Below are positions 1-8,375 of a stretch of DNA of 36,273 bases, piece by piece. Position 1 is the stretch's first letter, and each line of letters opens with the position of its first letter. The DNA comes from Hyphomicrobiales bacterium (GTDB lineage Bacteria; Pseudomonadota; Alphaproteobacteria; Rhizobiales; NORP267): positions 87,335-123,607 of the forward strand of contig JAJFGZ010000050.1 of the NCBI GenBank assembly GCA_021775855.1, in the 5' to 3' direction. The position numbers and the translations under genes are program-made. The notes below the pieces were generated by a model. The model did no database searches and was not told the origin of the DNA. It saw only the letters and a list, made by a program, of their open reading frames with translations.

Positions 1-1004
1 TGATCGAGGTCCAATAAATGTCTGACCGTCGAGAACCCTCCAGCGACACTGTCCGCGCCAAAAATCCCTGCAACGATCTCACCCTTGTCGCCAAGATCGC
101 GCTGCACGAATGCCATGGTCCAGGGCAACGCCAACGCATTTGCGAGACCATGGGGGACATGATGAAGCGCGCCAAGCGCGCCCGAGATTGCATGGGCTAG
201 TCCCAGATTGGCGCTATTGAATGCCATCGCCGCCAGCATAGACGCGATGAGGCATTCGCCGCGGGCATCGAGGTTGCCGGGTTCGCGGAATGAAATAGGT
301 AGATTGACCGCCAGCTTCTGCATCGCGGCGATGGCCAACGGGTCGGTCACGGGATTGGCCCAGAGTGACGTGTAGGCTTCGACGGCGTGGGTGATGGCAT
401 CGTAACCGCTGGCGGCGGTTACGCCGGCGGGTGCCGTGGTCCCCAATTCCGGATCCAGGATCGCGATCCGTGCGCTCATTTCCGCCGATCGGAAGATCTG
501 TTTCGATACCGTTCCCGATTTGGCGACGATTGCAGAATCGGAGACTTCGCTGCCGGTGCCTGCGGTCGTCGGGATACAGATGAAGAGCGAGGCGTGGGGG
601 TGCATTTTCACTCCGACCGGTCCAACGATATTTTCGATTGGTCCTGGATTGCTCAACAGCATGCGGGCCACCTTCGCGGTATCCATCGCGGTGCCGCCGC
701 CAATCGCGACAATCAGGTCAGGATCGCACGCTTCAAGGAATGTGCGGGCGGCTTCGACGCTTTCGGTATCCGGCTCGTGGGGTGGCAGCGCGTGGAATTC
801 CGGTGCCAGGGGTTTGATCAGTTCGCCAACGCGGGTCTGGACCGGGCCATCCGAAAACGCTCCATCGAGAAGGACGGCTGCCTTCCGGCACCCAAATTCT
901 TCCGCAAGCGCGCCAAGATCCTGAAGGCTGTTTGCGCCGAACAATACCCGATGGGTTGAATGCAAAAATCTGAAGGATGAGGAATTGATCATTCTTGGTT
1001 CCAT
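1..1004 (-). CDS. Iron-containing alcohol dehydrogenase, partial (C-terminus outside window)
   Basis: NAD(P)-dependent group III alcohol dehydrogenase, probably oxidising an alcohol or reducing an aldehyde or maleylacetate-like substrate in the cytoplasm. The 334 visible residues show the nucleotide-binding GGGTAMDTAK (residues 102-111), the PTTAGTGSEV segment (145-154), and all four expected metal ligands: Asp202 and His206 in GYDAITHAVE, His271 in GLAHAISG and His285 in HHVPHG. The ATG at 1004 is the first possible start, because an in-frame TAA lies two codons upstream; no good ribosome binding site is visible. It follows the 61-aa gene by 32 bases and is the last visible gene of the TRAP/gamma-glutamyltransferase unit, so it probably works on a compound imported by that transporter or on its product. 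Family assignment is firm; the substrate is unknown. Confidence 0.92.
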   Translation of the reverse strand, partial: MEPRMINSSSFRFLHSTHRVLFGANSLQDLGALAEEFGCRKAAVLLDGAFSDGPVQTRVGELIKPLAPEFHALPPHEPDTESVEAARTFLEACDPDLIVAIGGGTAMDTAKVARMLLSNPGPIENIVGPVGVKMHPHASLFICIPTTAGTGSEVSDSAIVAKSGTVSKQIFRSAEMSARIAILDPELGTTAPAGVTAASGYDAITHAVEAYTSLWANPVTDPLAIAAMQKLAVNLPISFREPGNLDARGECLIASMLAAMAFNSANLGLAHAISGALGALHHVPHGLANALALPWTMAFVQRDLGDKGEIVAGIFGADSVAGGFSTVRHLLDLD

Positions 1005-1036
1005 GATTTAGCAGTACGAACGGAGATCGTTTTCAG

Positions 1037-1222
1037 CTAGAGGCGCCCTTCACGGGTATCCGCCATGATATTGAGGATGACAGGTAACGGCCGGCAATCG
1101 GACAGCAAAAGCAAAAACGCCTCAGTGTGATCCGGGTTACTGCGGACTGTCTCCAGCGACATGTCCGGGAACCCCTGCGCGTTGAGCGCGGCGATGATTA
1201 TCTCGATGATTTTTTCGCGCAT
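1037..1222 (-). CDS. Small acidic protein of unknown function (61 aa) in TRAP operon
   Basis: I do not recognise this protein. It starts MREKIIEIIIAALN and ends ADTREGRL, with an amphipathic, probably helical N-terminus, no signal peptide and no convincing membrane span. A GGGAG ribosome binding site sits about ten bases before the ATG at 1222. A longer in-frame start exists upstream (1303), but that extension begins with a Pro/Gly-rich run that looks like untranslated sequence. The gene lies 85 bases after the TRAP binding protein and 32 bases before the alcohol dehydrogenase, so it is probably cotranscribed with them. It could be a small accessory or partner protein, or a spurious frame; coding is supported by operon position and ribosome binding site only. 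Confidence 0.55.
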   Translation of the reverse strand: MREKIIEIIIAALNAQGFPDMSLETVRSNPDHTEAFLLLLSDCRPLPVILNIMADTREGRL

Positions 1223-1307
1223 GGTACGACAACTCCCAGTAAGAGGCCGGATTTGTATTGGCGTGACGGGAGGCGGATGGAAATACCCGCCTCCCGGCGT
1301 CATTCAA

Positions 1308-2309
1308 CTACTGCGTGTTGACGATCCGCATGATCTGGTCGATTCCGCCAACGCTACCGGCCGCGGATTCCCAGAAGCCGGCCATGGCTGCTTGCCAGGG
1401 AGCCTTGTCCGGACGGATGACGTTGGCACCCAATGCAACCGCAGCCTCGAGCGATAGGTTTTGCTCGTAAGCTGCCATTTCGTTGAAGAACGGGATCACC
1501 TGATCCGCCGTCGCCTGAAACACTGCCTTTTGCTCGTCACTCAAATTGTCCCAGAAACCGGTCGAGACATACAGCGCACCCAATGCCCAGATATGACCTG
1601 TTTCAGTGAAGTTCGGTGTCACTTCGTAGAGTTTCAGGGCCTGGTATCCAGACATGGTCATATCCATATAATCGACCACGCCGGTCTCAAGGGCACCGTA
1701 GGCTTCCGTGATCGGAATCGGCGTCGGATTGGCGCCCAGCGAACGCCACAAGTTGATGTGGAGCTCGCTCTGCAGAACCCGCATATTCTTGCCTACAACA
1801 TCTTCCGGCGTGTTGATTGGTTCACGGGAAATCACGTGGCGCGCACCGAAGGTGATAAAGCCAAGGACCTTGAAGCCCTGAGCTTCGTACAGGGCCTTGT
1901 ATTCGTCGCCGATCGGGCCGGTCATGACCGAATCGATATGATCGCCGTTACGGAACATGAATGGCATATCAAACAAGGCTCCTTCCGGTACCCAGGTTGT
2001 CAGATTGGCCAGGGTGGAAAGCGCTCCCTGAATCGACCCGAGACGGATACCCTCAGTCGTCTCCTTTTCGCCGCCCAGCGCACCGTTGGTCACGACATTG
2101 ATGTCAAACTCGCCCGGCAAACGCTGGTCGATCAACTGCTTGAAACGCAACCAGACTTTCGCCTGCGGTTTTTCCGGGCCGTAAATCACCGAAACCGTCA
2201 TTTCGATTGGCGCGGCCAGGCTGTCGGCCACATTCGCGACTGAACCCGATATAAAGACGAGCGCAGCCAGCAGCATCGCCTTTAGCGCGTTTGTAAGATT
2301 TTTTTTCAT
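1308..2309 (-). CDS. TRAP transporter solute-binding protein (DctP family)
   Basis: Periplasmic substrate-binding subunit of a tripartite ATP-independent transporter, delivering a probably carboxylate-bearing solute to the fused permease encoded just upstream. The 333-aa protein has a typical signal peptide (MKKNLTNALKAMLLAALVFI, then a small-residue site near SLAA-P, about residue 33). The DctP core follows, including GKNMRV with Arg177, the arginine that usually pairs with the ligand carboxylate, and PITEAYGALETGVVDYMDM (about 199-217). A GGGAGA ribosome binding site six bases before the ATG at 2309 fixes the start; the frame stays open upstream to 2375 but that part precedes the signal peptide. 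It is 44 bases downstream of the permease gene, and this order (hydrolase, permease, binding protein, dehydrogenase) indicates uptake coupled to catabolism. The ligand cannot be read from sequence. Confidence 0.93.
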   Translation of the reverse strand: MKKNLTNALKAMLLAALVFISGSVANVADSLAAPIEMTVSVIYGPEKPQAKVWLRFKQLIDQRLPGEFDINVVTNGALGGEKETTEGIRLGSIQGALSTLANLTTWVPEGALFDMPFMFRNGDHIDSVMTGPIGDEYKALYEAQGFKVLGFITFGARHVISREPINTPEDVVGKNMRVLQSELHINLWRSLGANPTPIPITEAYGALETGVVDYMDMTMSGYQALKLYEVTPNFTETGHIWALGALYVSTGFWDNLSDEQKAVFQATADQVIPFFNEMAAYEQNLSLEAAVALGANVIRPDKAPWQAAMAGFWESAAGSVGGIDQIMRIVNTQ

Positions 2310-2353
2310 TACTTGTCTCCCTGTTGGATTTGGCGTCGGGTGGCTTTTTCCAG

Positions 2354-4312
2354 CTACCGCCCGCCGATAAGCCACCCAAGACCAAGCGAGATTGCCGGCA
2401 CAAAGGTGACAATGAGCAGCGCAACAACGAGCGCTGCAAAAAACGGATACATTGCTCTGAAGATCCGGTGCACGGGGGTTTTTGAGATAGTACCGGTCAC
2501 AAAAACCAGCATCCCGACCGGTGGCGTCAGACCCCCCAACATCAGATTGACGACCACGATCAGCCCGAAATGAATTGGGTCAACGCCCATTTCAACCATC
2601 AACGGCAGAAGCAACGGGGTCAGGATCAGAATCCCGGCACCGATATCCAGAAATGTTCCAAAAAACAGCATGACCGCGTTGGCAATCAGCAGGGCCACAA
2701 CGGGATTGTCCGATAAGCCGGTCATGAAACCCGTGATCGACTGGGGCACCTGCTCGGATACCAGAATAAACGCGAATGGACCGGCAACGCCGATCAGTAG
2801 CCCGATCAAAGCTGCTTCAATTGCACTGGTACTCAGGGTTCGCCATAATTCGCGCAGCCCGTAGGCGCGGTATGCGAACATTCCCAATATCCAGGAATAG
2901 ATAACCGCAAGCACCCCGGCTTCGGTCGGCGTGACGATTCCAAACCGGATCCCGCCCAGTATGATCACCGCCAATACGAGAACCGGCCCCGCACGCATGA
3001 ATGCCCGTAGTCGCTGTCCGCCCGAGACCCGTTCCCGGGCTTCCCCATATCCCCTTAGGCGGGAAACGACGTACACGGTGACCATCAGGCATACCACGAT
3101 CAGCAGTCCAGGCCCGACGCCTGCCAGCCACAATTCACCAACCGACAAGTTCGACACCGCAGCCAGGATCAGAAGGGCGATTGAAGGTGGAATGATGTTC
3201 GGTAGAATCGAGGATGCAGCTGTAATGGCGCAGGAAAATTCGGCGCTGTAGCCGTGGCGCACCATTTGCGGCACCAAAAGTTTCGACCCCAGCGCGGCTT
3301 CAGAATAGCTGGAACCGGATATGCCACCATAGAGCATGCTGGAAACCACATTGACCTGGGCAAATCCGCCGCGAAAATGACCCACCAGCGAAAACGCAAA
3401 ATCCATCAACCGCCTCGTCAAGCCGCCGGCATTCATCAGTGTGCCGGCGGTGATAAAGAACGGAATTGCCAGCAACAAAAATTTACTGGAGCCGTTGACC
3501 ATGCTTTGCACGACCGCTGGATCGGGCATTGATCCGCTGGCCTGATTGGCGACAAACGCGCTGAACAGCATTGCAAACGAAATCGGTGCGCCGAGGACCA
3601 TCGCCGTCGCGAACGCGATCCCCATAACCAAGGCCGGTTGACCGCCCTCGATTGAAATCCAGCCATATCTGTTGATGACGAAATAGACAGCAACAGACAG
3701 AAGGATGGCCAGAGGGCCACGCCAGGAATTCCTGTCGGCATCAAAGCCGCGCAGGGCCAGATAAACCAGTCCGGCAATGCACGAGACAGGAATGACCGCG
3801 TATTTGATCCAGATCGGCAGCCCAAGCACGTGATTAACGCCGCCGATCAACTCCATCAATTGCTGGCCGCCAAACAGCAGCATTATCGTGGTGTAGGCGA
3901 CAATCACGTCGCTCGCCAAAGCCAGAAAGGCTTTTCCGGACGCCGGCAGGCGATCTGTCAGAAACGTCAGGGACAGGTGCATCCGGGCGCGGTGGGCGAC
4001 AGGGATTGCCAGAAAAATCACGCCGATAAACAGCCATTGGGCAAATTCTGTAGCCCAGGTGAGGGAAAAACTGAACACATACCGGCCCACGACATTTGCG
4101 AACATCACGGCGATCAGTGCGATCAGGCAGCAGGTCAGGATCGTTGTAATGACCTGGTCCATTGCATGCAGGATCCGGCCCGCCCAACGCCGCCCGTGCA
4201 CAGTTTCTATCTGCTCCACGCCGACCAACGGCAAAGCCCTGCCGATCGCTGTCTCCTCGCCTTGCCCGGTCTCGGTGGACTGGTTCTGAAGGTTGCTATC
4301 TGCAGACGGCAT
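2354..4312 (-). CDS. TRAP transporter fused permease (DctQM)
   Basis: Inner-membrane permease of a TRAP system in which the small DctQ and large DctM subunits form one 652-aa chain. A hydrophilic N-terminus of about 50 residues precedes a DctQ-like four-helix part (about 55-210, including GRYVFSFSLTWATEFAQWLF). The long DctM part follows, with many membrane segments, the typical GGISGSSYSEAALGSKLLVP and, near the C-terminus, LMLGGLTPPVGMLVFVTGTI. Transport is expected to be driven by an ion gradient, with solute delivered by the adjacent binding protein. The chosen ATG at 4312 lies 17 bases inside the end of the gamma-glutamyltransferase gene, implying translational coupling. The frame is open to 4660, but that extension overlaps the hydrolase's coding sequence and has no family similarity. 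Confidence 0.92.
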   Translation of the reverse strand: MPSADSNLQNQSTETGQGEETAIGRALPLVGVEQIETVHGRRWAGRILHAMDQVITTILTCCLIALIAVMFANVVGRYVFSFSLTWATEFAQWLFIGVIFLAIPVAHRARMHLSLTFLTDRLPASGKAFLALASDVIVAYTTIMLLFGGQQLMELIGGVNHVLGLPIWIKYAVIPVSCIAGLVYLALRGFDADRNSWRGPLAILLSVAVYFVINRYGWISIEGGQPALVMGIAFATAMVLGAPISFAMLFSAFVANQASGSMPDPAVVQSMVNGSSKFLLLAIPFFITAGTLMNAGGLTRRLMDFAFSLVGHFRGGFAQVNVVSSMLYGGISGSSYSEAALGSKLLVPQMVRHGYSAEFSCAITAASSILPNIIPPSIALLILAAVSNLSVGELWLAGVGPGLLIVVCLMVTVYVVSRLRGYGEARERVSGGQRLRAFMRAGPVLVLAVIILGGIRFGIVTPTEAGVLAVIYSWILGMFAYRAYGLRELWRTLSTSAIEAALIGLLIGVAGPFAFILVSEQVPQSITGFMTGLSDNPVVALLIANAVMLFFGTFLDIGAGILILTPLLLPLMVEMGVDPIHFGLIVVVNLMLGGLTPPVGMLVFVTGTISKTPVHRIFRAMYPFFAALVVALLIVTFVPAISLGLGWLIGGR

Positions 4313-6110
4313 AACCTTGCATCCCCCTGGGGTTTGCGGCCGCGCCGAATTTACCCGCGCCGTGATTGCAGACTGCCGAGAGACGGCCTTCCGACCAATC
4401 TCCGCCGAGATGTAGGTCGTGTCCCTTTTCCTTGAGGTAGTTTTGCGCTTCAGCGCCGTAGCGGCCTTCCAGAACCAGTTTACCTGGACAGGCCTGGCGT
4501 GGGTAAAAGGAGTTTGGCCAGTGTTCGCTGTGAAAGGACGGGGCATCGATCGCCTGCTGGAGGCCCATGCCGTGATCAAAAAGCCGCAGCAGGAATATGA
4601 GTTGCCACTGGTCCTGCTGATCGCCACCCGGCGTGCCACAGGCCAGATAACCGCTTTCATCGTCGCGCAGGACCAGGGTGGGGGTCAGCGTCGTTCTCGG
4701 CCTGGCGCCTGGCTGCAGGGACGACGGAGACCCCGCATCCAGCCATGTCATTTGGGCGCGCGTCCCAAGCGGGAAACCAAGTTCCGGAATTGCCGGTGAT
4801 GATTGCAGCCACCCACCTGACGGGGTGGCCGTGATCATGTTGCCGTCTTTATCGATAACATCGATATGGGATGTGTCCCCGACCGCTTTTTCCAGATATT
4901 GCTCGTCAGAAAAATCGAGGACTGTCGGTTCTCCACCGCCATAGGCGGCCAGCAGGCCGGCGTCGCGCTGACGCTTGCGGGCGGCGTCATAATCGAATTC
5001 AAGGTTTGTGGAACCGATCGCGCCCGGGCGCCATTCATTCGACGCCTGCTCGCCGATCAGGCTGCGTCGCGCGGCATTGTACTCATCCGACAGCATTTCC
5101 CGGATCGGAACATCGTTAAAATCGGGATCGCCGTAATAGGCTTCCCGATCCGCAAAGGCGAGTTTCATGGCTTCGACAACGCGGTGCACAAATTCCGGAT
5201 GACCGGACGGGATGGCTGCGATGTCGAACCCGGACAGCAACGCCAGAGATTGCAACATCACCGGACCCTGGCTCCAGGGTCCGCATTTCATCACCCGATG
5301 GCCGCCATAATCGTAGCTTATCGGGTCTTCAAAATGCGCGCTCCATCCGGCCATGTCCTTGCCGCGAAGAAACGCTTTGTGCGGTTTTCCGGAAACATCC
5401 ATCTGGCTTTGTTCGCGGCAAAATTCATCGACCGCACTCGCAACAAACCCTTGCGACCAGGCCTTGCGCACCGCATCGATTTTGGTCTCCCGCGAGCCTC
5501 CCACGGCACCGGCCTCATCGACCAGACGTTGCCAGGTTGCCGCCAGCTTTTTGTTGGCGAACAAGCTGCCGGCCGGGGGTGGTCCGCCATTCGGCAGATA
5601 TAGGCCCTTCGAAGTCGGCCAATGGCGTTCGAAAATCGTTTGGGCTGCGGCAATAGTTTCGGTCAGTCGCGGCAGTACGGGGATACCGTTCTCGGCGTAG
5701 CCGATTGCTGTCTCAAAGATAGTGGCAACCGGCAAAGTTCCGTGGTCACGCAATAATAGCATCCAAGCGTCGAATGCGCCGGGCACCACAGCCGCAAGCA
5801 GCCCGGTTCCGGGCACCAGATCGAGCCCCAGTTTCTCGAATTCGTCCCTGCTAGCCTGTTCCGGAACCGGACCCTGACCGCACAGGACCCGGGTTTTCCG
5901 GGATTTCGCGTCATAGACTATGATTGCGACATCGCCAGCAGGGCCATTGAGATGCGGCTCCACGACCTGCAACACGAAAGCGCCCGCGCAAGCCGCATCG
6001 AATGCGTTCCCACCCAATTCAAGGATGCGCATGGCCGCCTGACTGGCGATCCAATGCGTTGAGGCGACCGCACCAAACGTTCCCTCAAGTTCCGGGCGCG
6101 TTGTAAACAT
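4296..6110 (-). CDS. Gamma-glutamyltransferase-family Ntn hydrolase
   Basis: Predicted autoprocessing N-terminal-nucleophile hydrolase of the gamma-glutamyltransferase family (604 aa from this start). The N-terminus TRPELEGTFGAVASTHWIAS and GGNAFDAACA are typical. The expected self-cleavage and nucleophile threonine is in GDTSHIDVIDKDGN (about residue 413), and downstream ARPRTTLTPTLVL and ACGTPGGDQQDQWQ form the glycine-rich oxyanion/substrate region. No signal peptide is visible, so it is probably cytoplasmic, unlike classical periplasmic GGT; members of this group also include oxamate amidohydrolase-like enzymes. A GTG at 6131 would add seven residues (MGISDIA); neither start has a well-spaced ribosome binding site, and the ATG places the start where relatives usually begin. 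It is the first structural gene of the TRAP unit, suggesting hydrolysis of a gamma-glutamyl or amide bond in the imported compound. Confidence 0.85.
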   Translation of the reverse strand: MFTTRPELEGTFGAVASTHWIASQAAMRILELGGNAFDAACAGAFVLQVVEPHLNGPAGDVAIIVYDAKSRKTRVLCGQGPVPEQASRDEFEKLGLDLVPGTGLLAAVVPGAFDAWMLLLRDHGTLPVATIFETAIGYAENGIPVLPRLTETIAAAQTIFERHWPTSKGLYLPNGGPPPAGSLFANKKLAATWQRLVDEAGAVGGSRETKIDAVRKAWSQGFVASAVDEFCREQSQMDVSGKPHKAFLRGKDMAGWSAHFEDPISYDYGGHRVMKCGPWSQGPVMLQSLALLSGFDIAAIPSGHPEFVHRVVEAMKLAFADREAYYGDPDFNDVPIREMLSDEYNAARRSLIGEQASNEWRPGAIGSTNLEFDYDAARKRQRDAGLLAAYGGGEPTVLDFSDEQYLEKAVGDTSHIDVIDKDGNMITATPSGGWLQSSPAIPELGFPLGTRAQMTWLDAGSPSSLQPGARPRTTLTPTLVLRDDESGYLACGTPGGDQQDQWQLIFLLRLFDHGMGLQQAIDAPSFHSEHWPNSFYPRQACPGKLVLEGRYGAEAQNYLKEKGHDLHLGGDWSEGRLSAVCNHGAGKFGAAANPRGMQGYAVCR

Positions 6111-6142
6111 AGCGATATCTGAAATGCCCACCTTTTATTTGA

Positions 6143-6180
6143 CCAATATATAACCAATTGCGTGTATTTCAGCCAATATA
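6143..6180. promoter_or_regulatory. CCAAT-type direct repeats upstream of hydrolase gene
   Basis: CCAATATA occurs at 6143-6150 and again at 6173-6180, exactly 30 bases (about three helical turns) apart, with a further ACCAAT at 6153-6158 between them. This AT-rich stretch lies in the 126-base gap between the GntR regulator and the gamma-glutamyltransferase gene. The same ACCAAT/ATTGGT half-sites make up the palindrome upstream of the regulator itself (6943-6966), so these are candidate binding sites for that regulator. The assignment is inference from motif sharing. Confidence 0.4.
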
Positions 6181-6236
6181 AATTCAACATTAGGGAACTT
6201 CTCCATACGAGTCAAAAATATTCTTCGCCGGGCCTA

Positions 6237-6923
6237 CTAACGGCCAAACAGGTTCCACCGGACCTGATTCAAGTGCATTCTGATCGCTTCCTCTGCCTGC
6301 TCGGCATTCCTGTCCAGCAACGCCGAGACAATCGCCTCGTGGTCTTTCTGGTAGGCTGCCCGCCGTTTCTCAGACTCCCCGCGGCGCTTCAATTGCCCCC
6401 ATGTGGTTTCCCGGCGAACGGCATGCAGGCGCTCCATCACCCCGATCAGGTATTGATTTTTAGAGGCCTGAGCAATCGCATTGTGCAATGTTCCGTCCCA
6501 ATATTCGAACACCGCCATATTGCGTGAATTGGCACAGTTTTCGTTTATTTCCAACATTTCTTCCAGTTCCTGTTGCGTTGCGCGCGCCACAACCAGGCTA
6601 GCCATTCTTGGCTCAATCAGGATCCGAGCCTCCATGATTTCCTCCGGACTGGTAATCCGGCTGTCCCGCTGAGGGCTGGATTTGGGCGCGCCGGGGATAT
6701 CGGCGACATACGTCCCCCGTCCGACCATGCGGACCACCTGCCCGCTCTCCTCCAACTTATCCAGCGCCTGACGGACAGAATTCCGGGCGGCACCAAATTC
6801 GCTTGCCAATGCTCTTTCCGTTGGCAAGCGACTTCCGGGAACCCATTCCCCATTACGAATTCCGCGCTCGATATATTGCCGGACGGCTTCAACTGTCTGG
6901 CGGGACTCCACGTGTTTTCTCAT
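6237..6923 (-). CDS. FadR-subfamily GntR transcriptional regulator (FCD domain)
   Basis: Cytoplasmic ligand-responsive DNA-binding regulator of 228 aa. The N-terminal winged helix-turn-helix (about 10-75) contains GSRLPTERALASEFGAARNS and VRQALDKLEESGQVVRMVGR. The C-terminal all-helical FCD domain (about 90-225) shows DGTLHNAIAQASKNQYL and MHLNQVRWNL, the usual metal/ligand-binding histidine positions. GGAGGAA eight bases before the ATG at 6923 fixes the start. It lies on the same strand just upstream of the gamma-glutamyltransferase/TRAP genes and most probably controls them, with the imported compound or a metabolite as effector. A palindrome directly upstream of its own start suggests autoregulation. 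Confidence 0.92.
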   Translation of the reverse strand: MRKHVESRQTVEAVRQYIERGIRNGEWVPGSRLPTERALASEFGAARNSVRQALDKLEESGQVVRMVGRGTYVADIPGAPKSSPQRDSRITSPEEIMEARILIEPRMASLVVARATQQELEEMLEINENCANSRNMAVFEYWDGTLHNAIAQASKNQYLIGVMERLHAVRRETTWGQLKRRGESEKRRAAYQKDHEAIVSALLDRNAEQAEEAIRMHLNQVRWNLFGR

Positions 6924-6942
6924 TCAGGAAATTCCTCCAATA

Positions 6943-6966
6943 CCAACCAATAATTAAATTGGTTGG
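6943..6966. promoter_or_regulatory. Palindromic operator candidate upstream of FadR-type regulator
   Basis: Perfect 9-bp inverted repeat CCAACCAAT ... ATTGGTTGG separated by AATTAA, located 20 bases before the regulator's ATG. The arms contain the ACCAAT half-site that recurs between the regulator and the hydrolase gene. A binding site for the FadR-type GntR protein, giving autorepression, is the simplest reading; this is inferred, not shown. Confidence 0.55.
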
Positions 6967-7463
6967 ATTTATCCAGCCATTTATTCGGTTGAGGAGAAAA
7001 AATATTGGCGGCGGCGTATATCCGCCCCCGGGCCGTAAAGGACGTGCATGTTAGGATATTTTGGACTGGAAGCACTGTTTGGAGAAGGTTGGAAGGTTTG
7101 GAGAAGACGTGTCAGTGGATGGCATGTTTCAAGAAACATTGCGATGCTGCGAATGGCGGGGGACGGCGTTACGTCGGTTGAAAGGCGGCGCTTGGGCGTG
7201 TGCGAGACACGTTCGCGGTAACCGTTGGCGGATCACGGGCAGCGGATGGCCGCAGGGTAGCTGCACAATGGCAGGACGGGCTTGTTACCCGTTCAAAACC
7301 TTTGACGCGGCAGATTGAGGTGGTTTCTTCGCCTGGAGGGTATGACCGAATATCCAGGCTTCAGTGCCGCACGCTGCTATATGCCGCGAATTTTCCGGCA
7401 AACTTGTGTCTCATACCCGGCAAATTTGATCATTCTATTCTGACCCGTTTATGGGTCCTGATC
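6967..7463. other. Gene-free stretch with several small repeats
   Basis: About 500 bases without a convincing gene on either strand; the open frames here lack ribosome binding sites and family resemblance. Visible structure is concentrated at the right end. A 12-base direct repeat CCGGCAAACTTG / CCGGCAAATTTG occurs at 7395-7406 and 7417-7428. An 8-base inverted repeat GGGTATGA / TCATACCC lies at 7338-7345 and 7411-7418. CCTGGA / TCCAGG flank 7333-7359. A small GGCGG-CCGCC hairpin lies at 7010-7026. A degraded gene or a small untranslated RNA is possible but not supported. Confidence 0.4.
7442..7457 (-). terminator. Small hairpin just after the ferritin-like gene
   Basis: GACCC-N6-GGGTC stem-loop starting about seven bases beyond the TAG stop of the ferritin-like gene on the minus strand. 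There is no clear U-tract, so this is a weak terminator candidate. Confidence 0.3.
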
Positions 7464-8375
7464 CTAGTTACCTCCCTCGATTTCCGGGATGATGGGGATG
7501 GGCACACCGTGTTCTGCCACGATCTCACGGATATCCTGTACAGCCTTCACGATGATCGCGACTTCCTCGTCCGGATGTGTCGCGCCGAGACCGTGGTCGG
7601 CGGCAAGTGCCCGTGCGGCCGCCGAGCGTTTGCGCTCGTCCGCCGGCAAATTGACGACGGCGTAGACACCGTTCAGAAGGCTGCCACGCAACTTGGTTGC
7701 GAATTTTTCACCGAGATGATCCTTCTCTTCCTGCGTCAGATCCTCAAAGAAACGCCGCATGAGAATGCGCCCAAAGTGAATATGCCGCGCCTCGTCACGC
7801 AGGATCAATTCGCAGGCTTTCCGGATTTCGGGATAGGCCGCATTGTTCATTCTGGCAACGGTCAGCTCGCCCGATACATATTCAAACAGCGTATTCACGG
7901 TCATGCCCGCGTAGAACGGCATGGCCCGTTCGGCCTCTTCGTTGTGAAAACGCGGGATAATCATCTTGAAATAGTCGCTGCGCGGGGTCGGCTGGTAAAC
8001 CGCAAGAGAGTTTGCAATCCGGAACGAAGCTTCGTGATGGCGCATCTCTTCGAAAATGAAATTGGTGATATGCTGCTTCACCTCAAAGGGCAGATGATCA
8101 AATATTGCCTGCAACAGACGCTCGGCGCCGTAGGGTGTCGCGCCATGCTCCATCCATGCGCGCAAACTCCACCATTCGGCGCCTGCTTCGAGCGCTGCGG
8201 CCGGCAAATGCGCGGTTTCGCGCTTCAACGCAGCCCAATCGATATCCGCGGCCGGATCCCATGCAAGCTCCCTCGCCTGGGTACAAAGTTTCCAGACATC
8301 AGGATATTGCAGCTCAGCCACCACCGGGTAAGGGTTGGGGTCCTGGACGGTTTCTTCCAGCATCGACGCTTCCAT
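7464..8375 (-). CDS. Ferritin-like di-iron carboxylate protein
   Basis: Predicted four-helix-bundle di-iron protein of 303 aa in the broad ferritin/R2-like superfamily. Two ExxH metal motifs are clear: EEMRHHEASF (Glu110, His113) and RDEARHIHFG (Glu195, His198). Additional helix glutamates lie at EAGAEWW (about 63-67) and FEYVSGE (about 165-170). This set fits an oxygen-activating iron enzyme such as an oxidase, N-oxygenase or desaturase-like protein rather than a storage ferritin. The start at 8375 has a near-perfect AGGAGG ribosome binding site; an upstream in-frame start at 8429 lacks one and is rejected. It is divergent from a UTRA-type GntR regulator 121 bases away, which probably controls it. 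The substrate is unknown. Confidence 0.82.
   Translation of the reverse strand: MEASMLEETVQDPNPYPVVAELQYPDVWKLCTQARELAWDPAADIDWAALKRETAHLPAAALEAGAEWWSLRAWMEHGATPYGAERLLQAIFDHLPFEVKQHITNFIFEEMRHHEASFRIANSLAVYQPTPRSDYFKMIIPRFHNEEAERAMPFYAGMTVNTLFEYVSGELTVARMNNAAYPEIRKACELILRDEARHIHFGRILMRRFFEDLTQEEKDHLGEKFATKLRGSLLNGVYAVVNLPADERKRSAAARALAADHGLGATHPDEEVAIIVKAVQDIREIVAEHGVPIPIIPEIEGGN

Noticed and set aside
4313..4660. Long N-terminal extension of the TRAP permease frame
   Set aside because: It overlaps the gamma-glutamyltransferase coding region and has no TRAP similarity; the ATG at 4312 gives a sensible start and a coupled overlap.
7250..7320. Stretch with a faint tRNA-like look (GGGTAGCTGC ... 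CCCGTTCAAAACC)
   Set aside because: No acceptor stem pairing, anticodon arm or CCA-type end could be drawn; resemblance is limited to short words.
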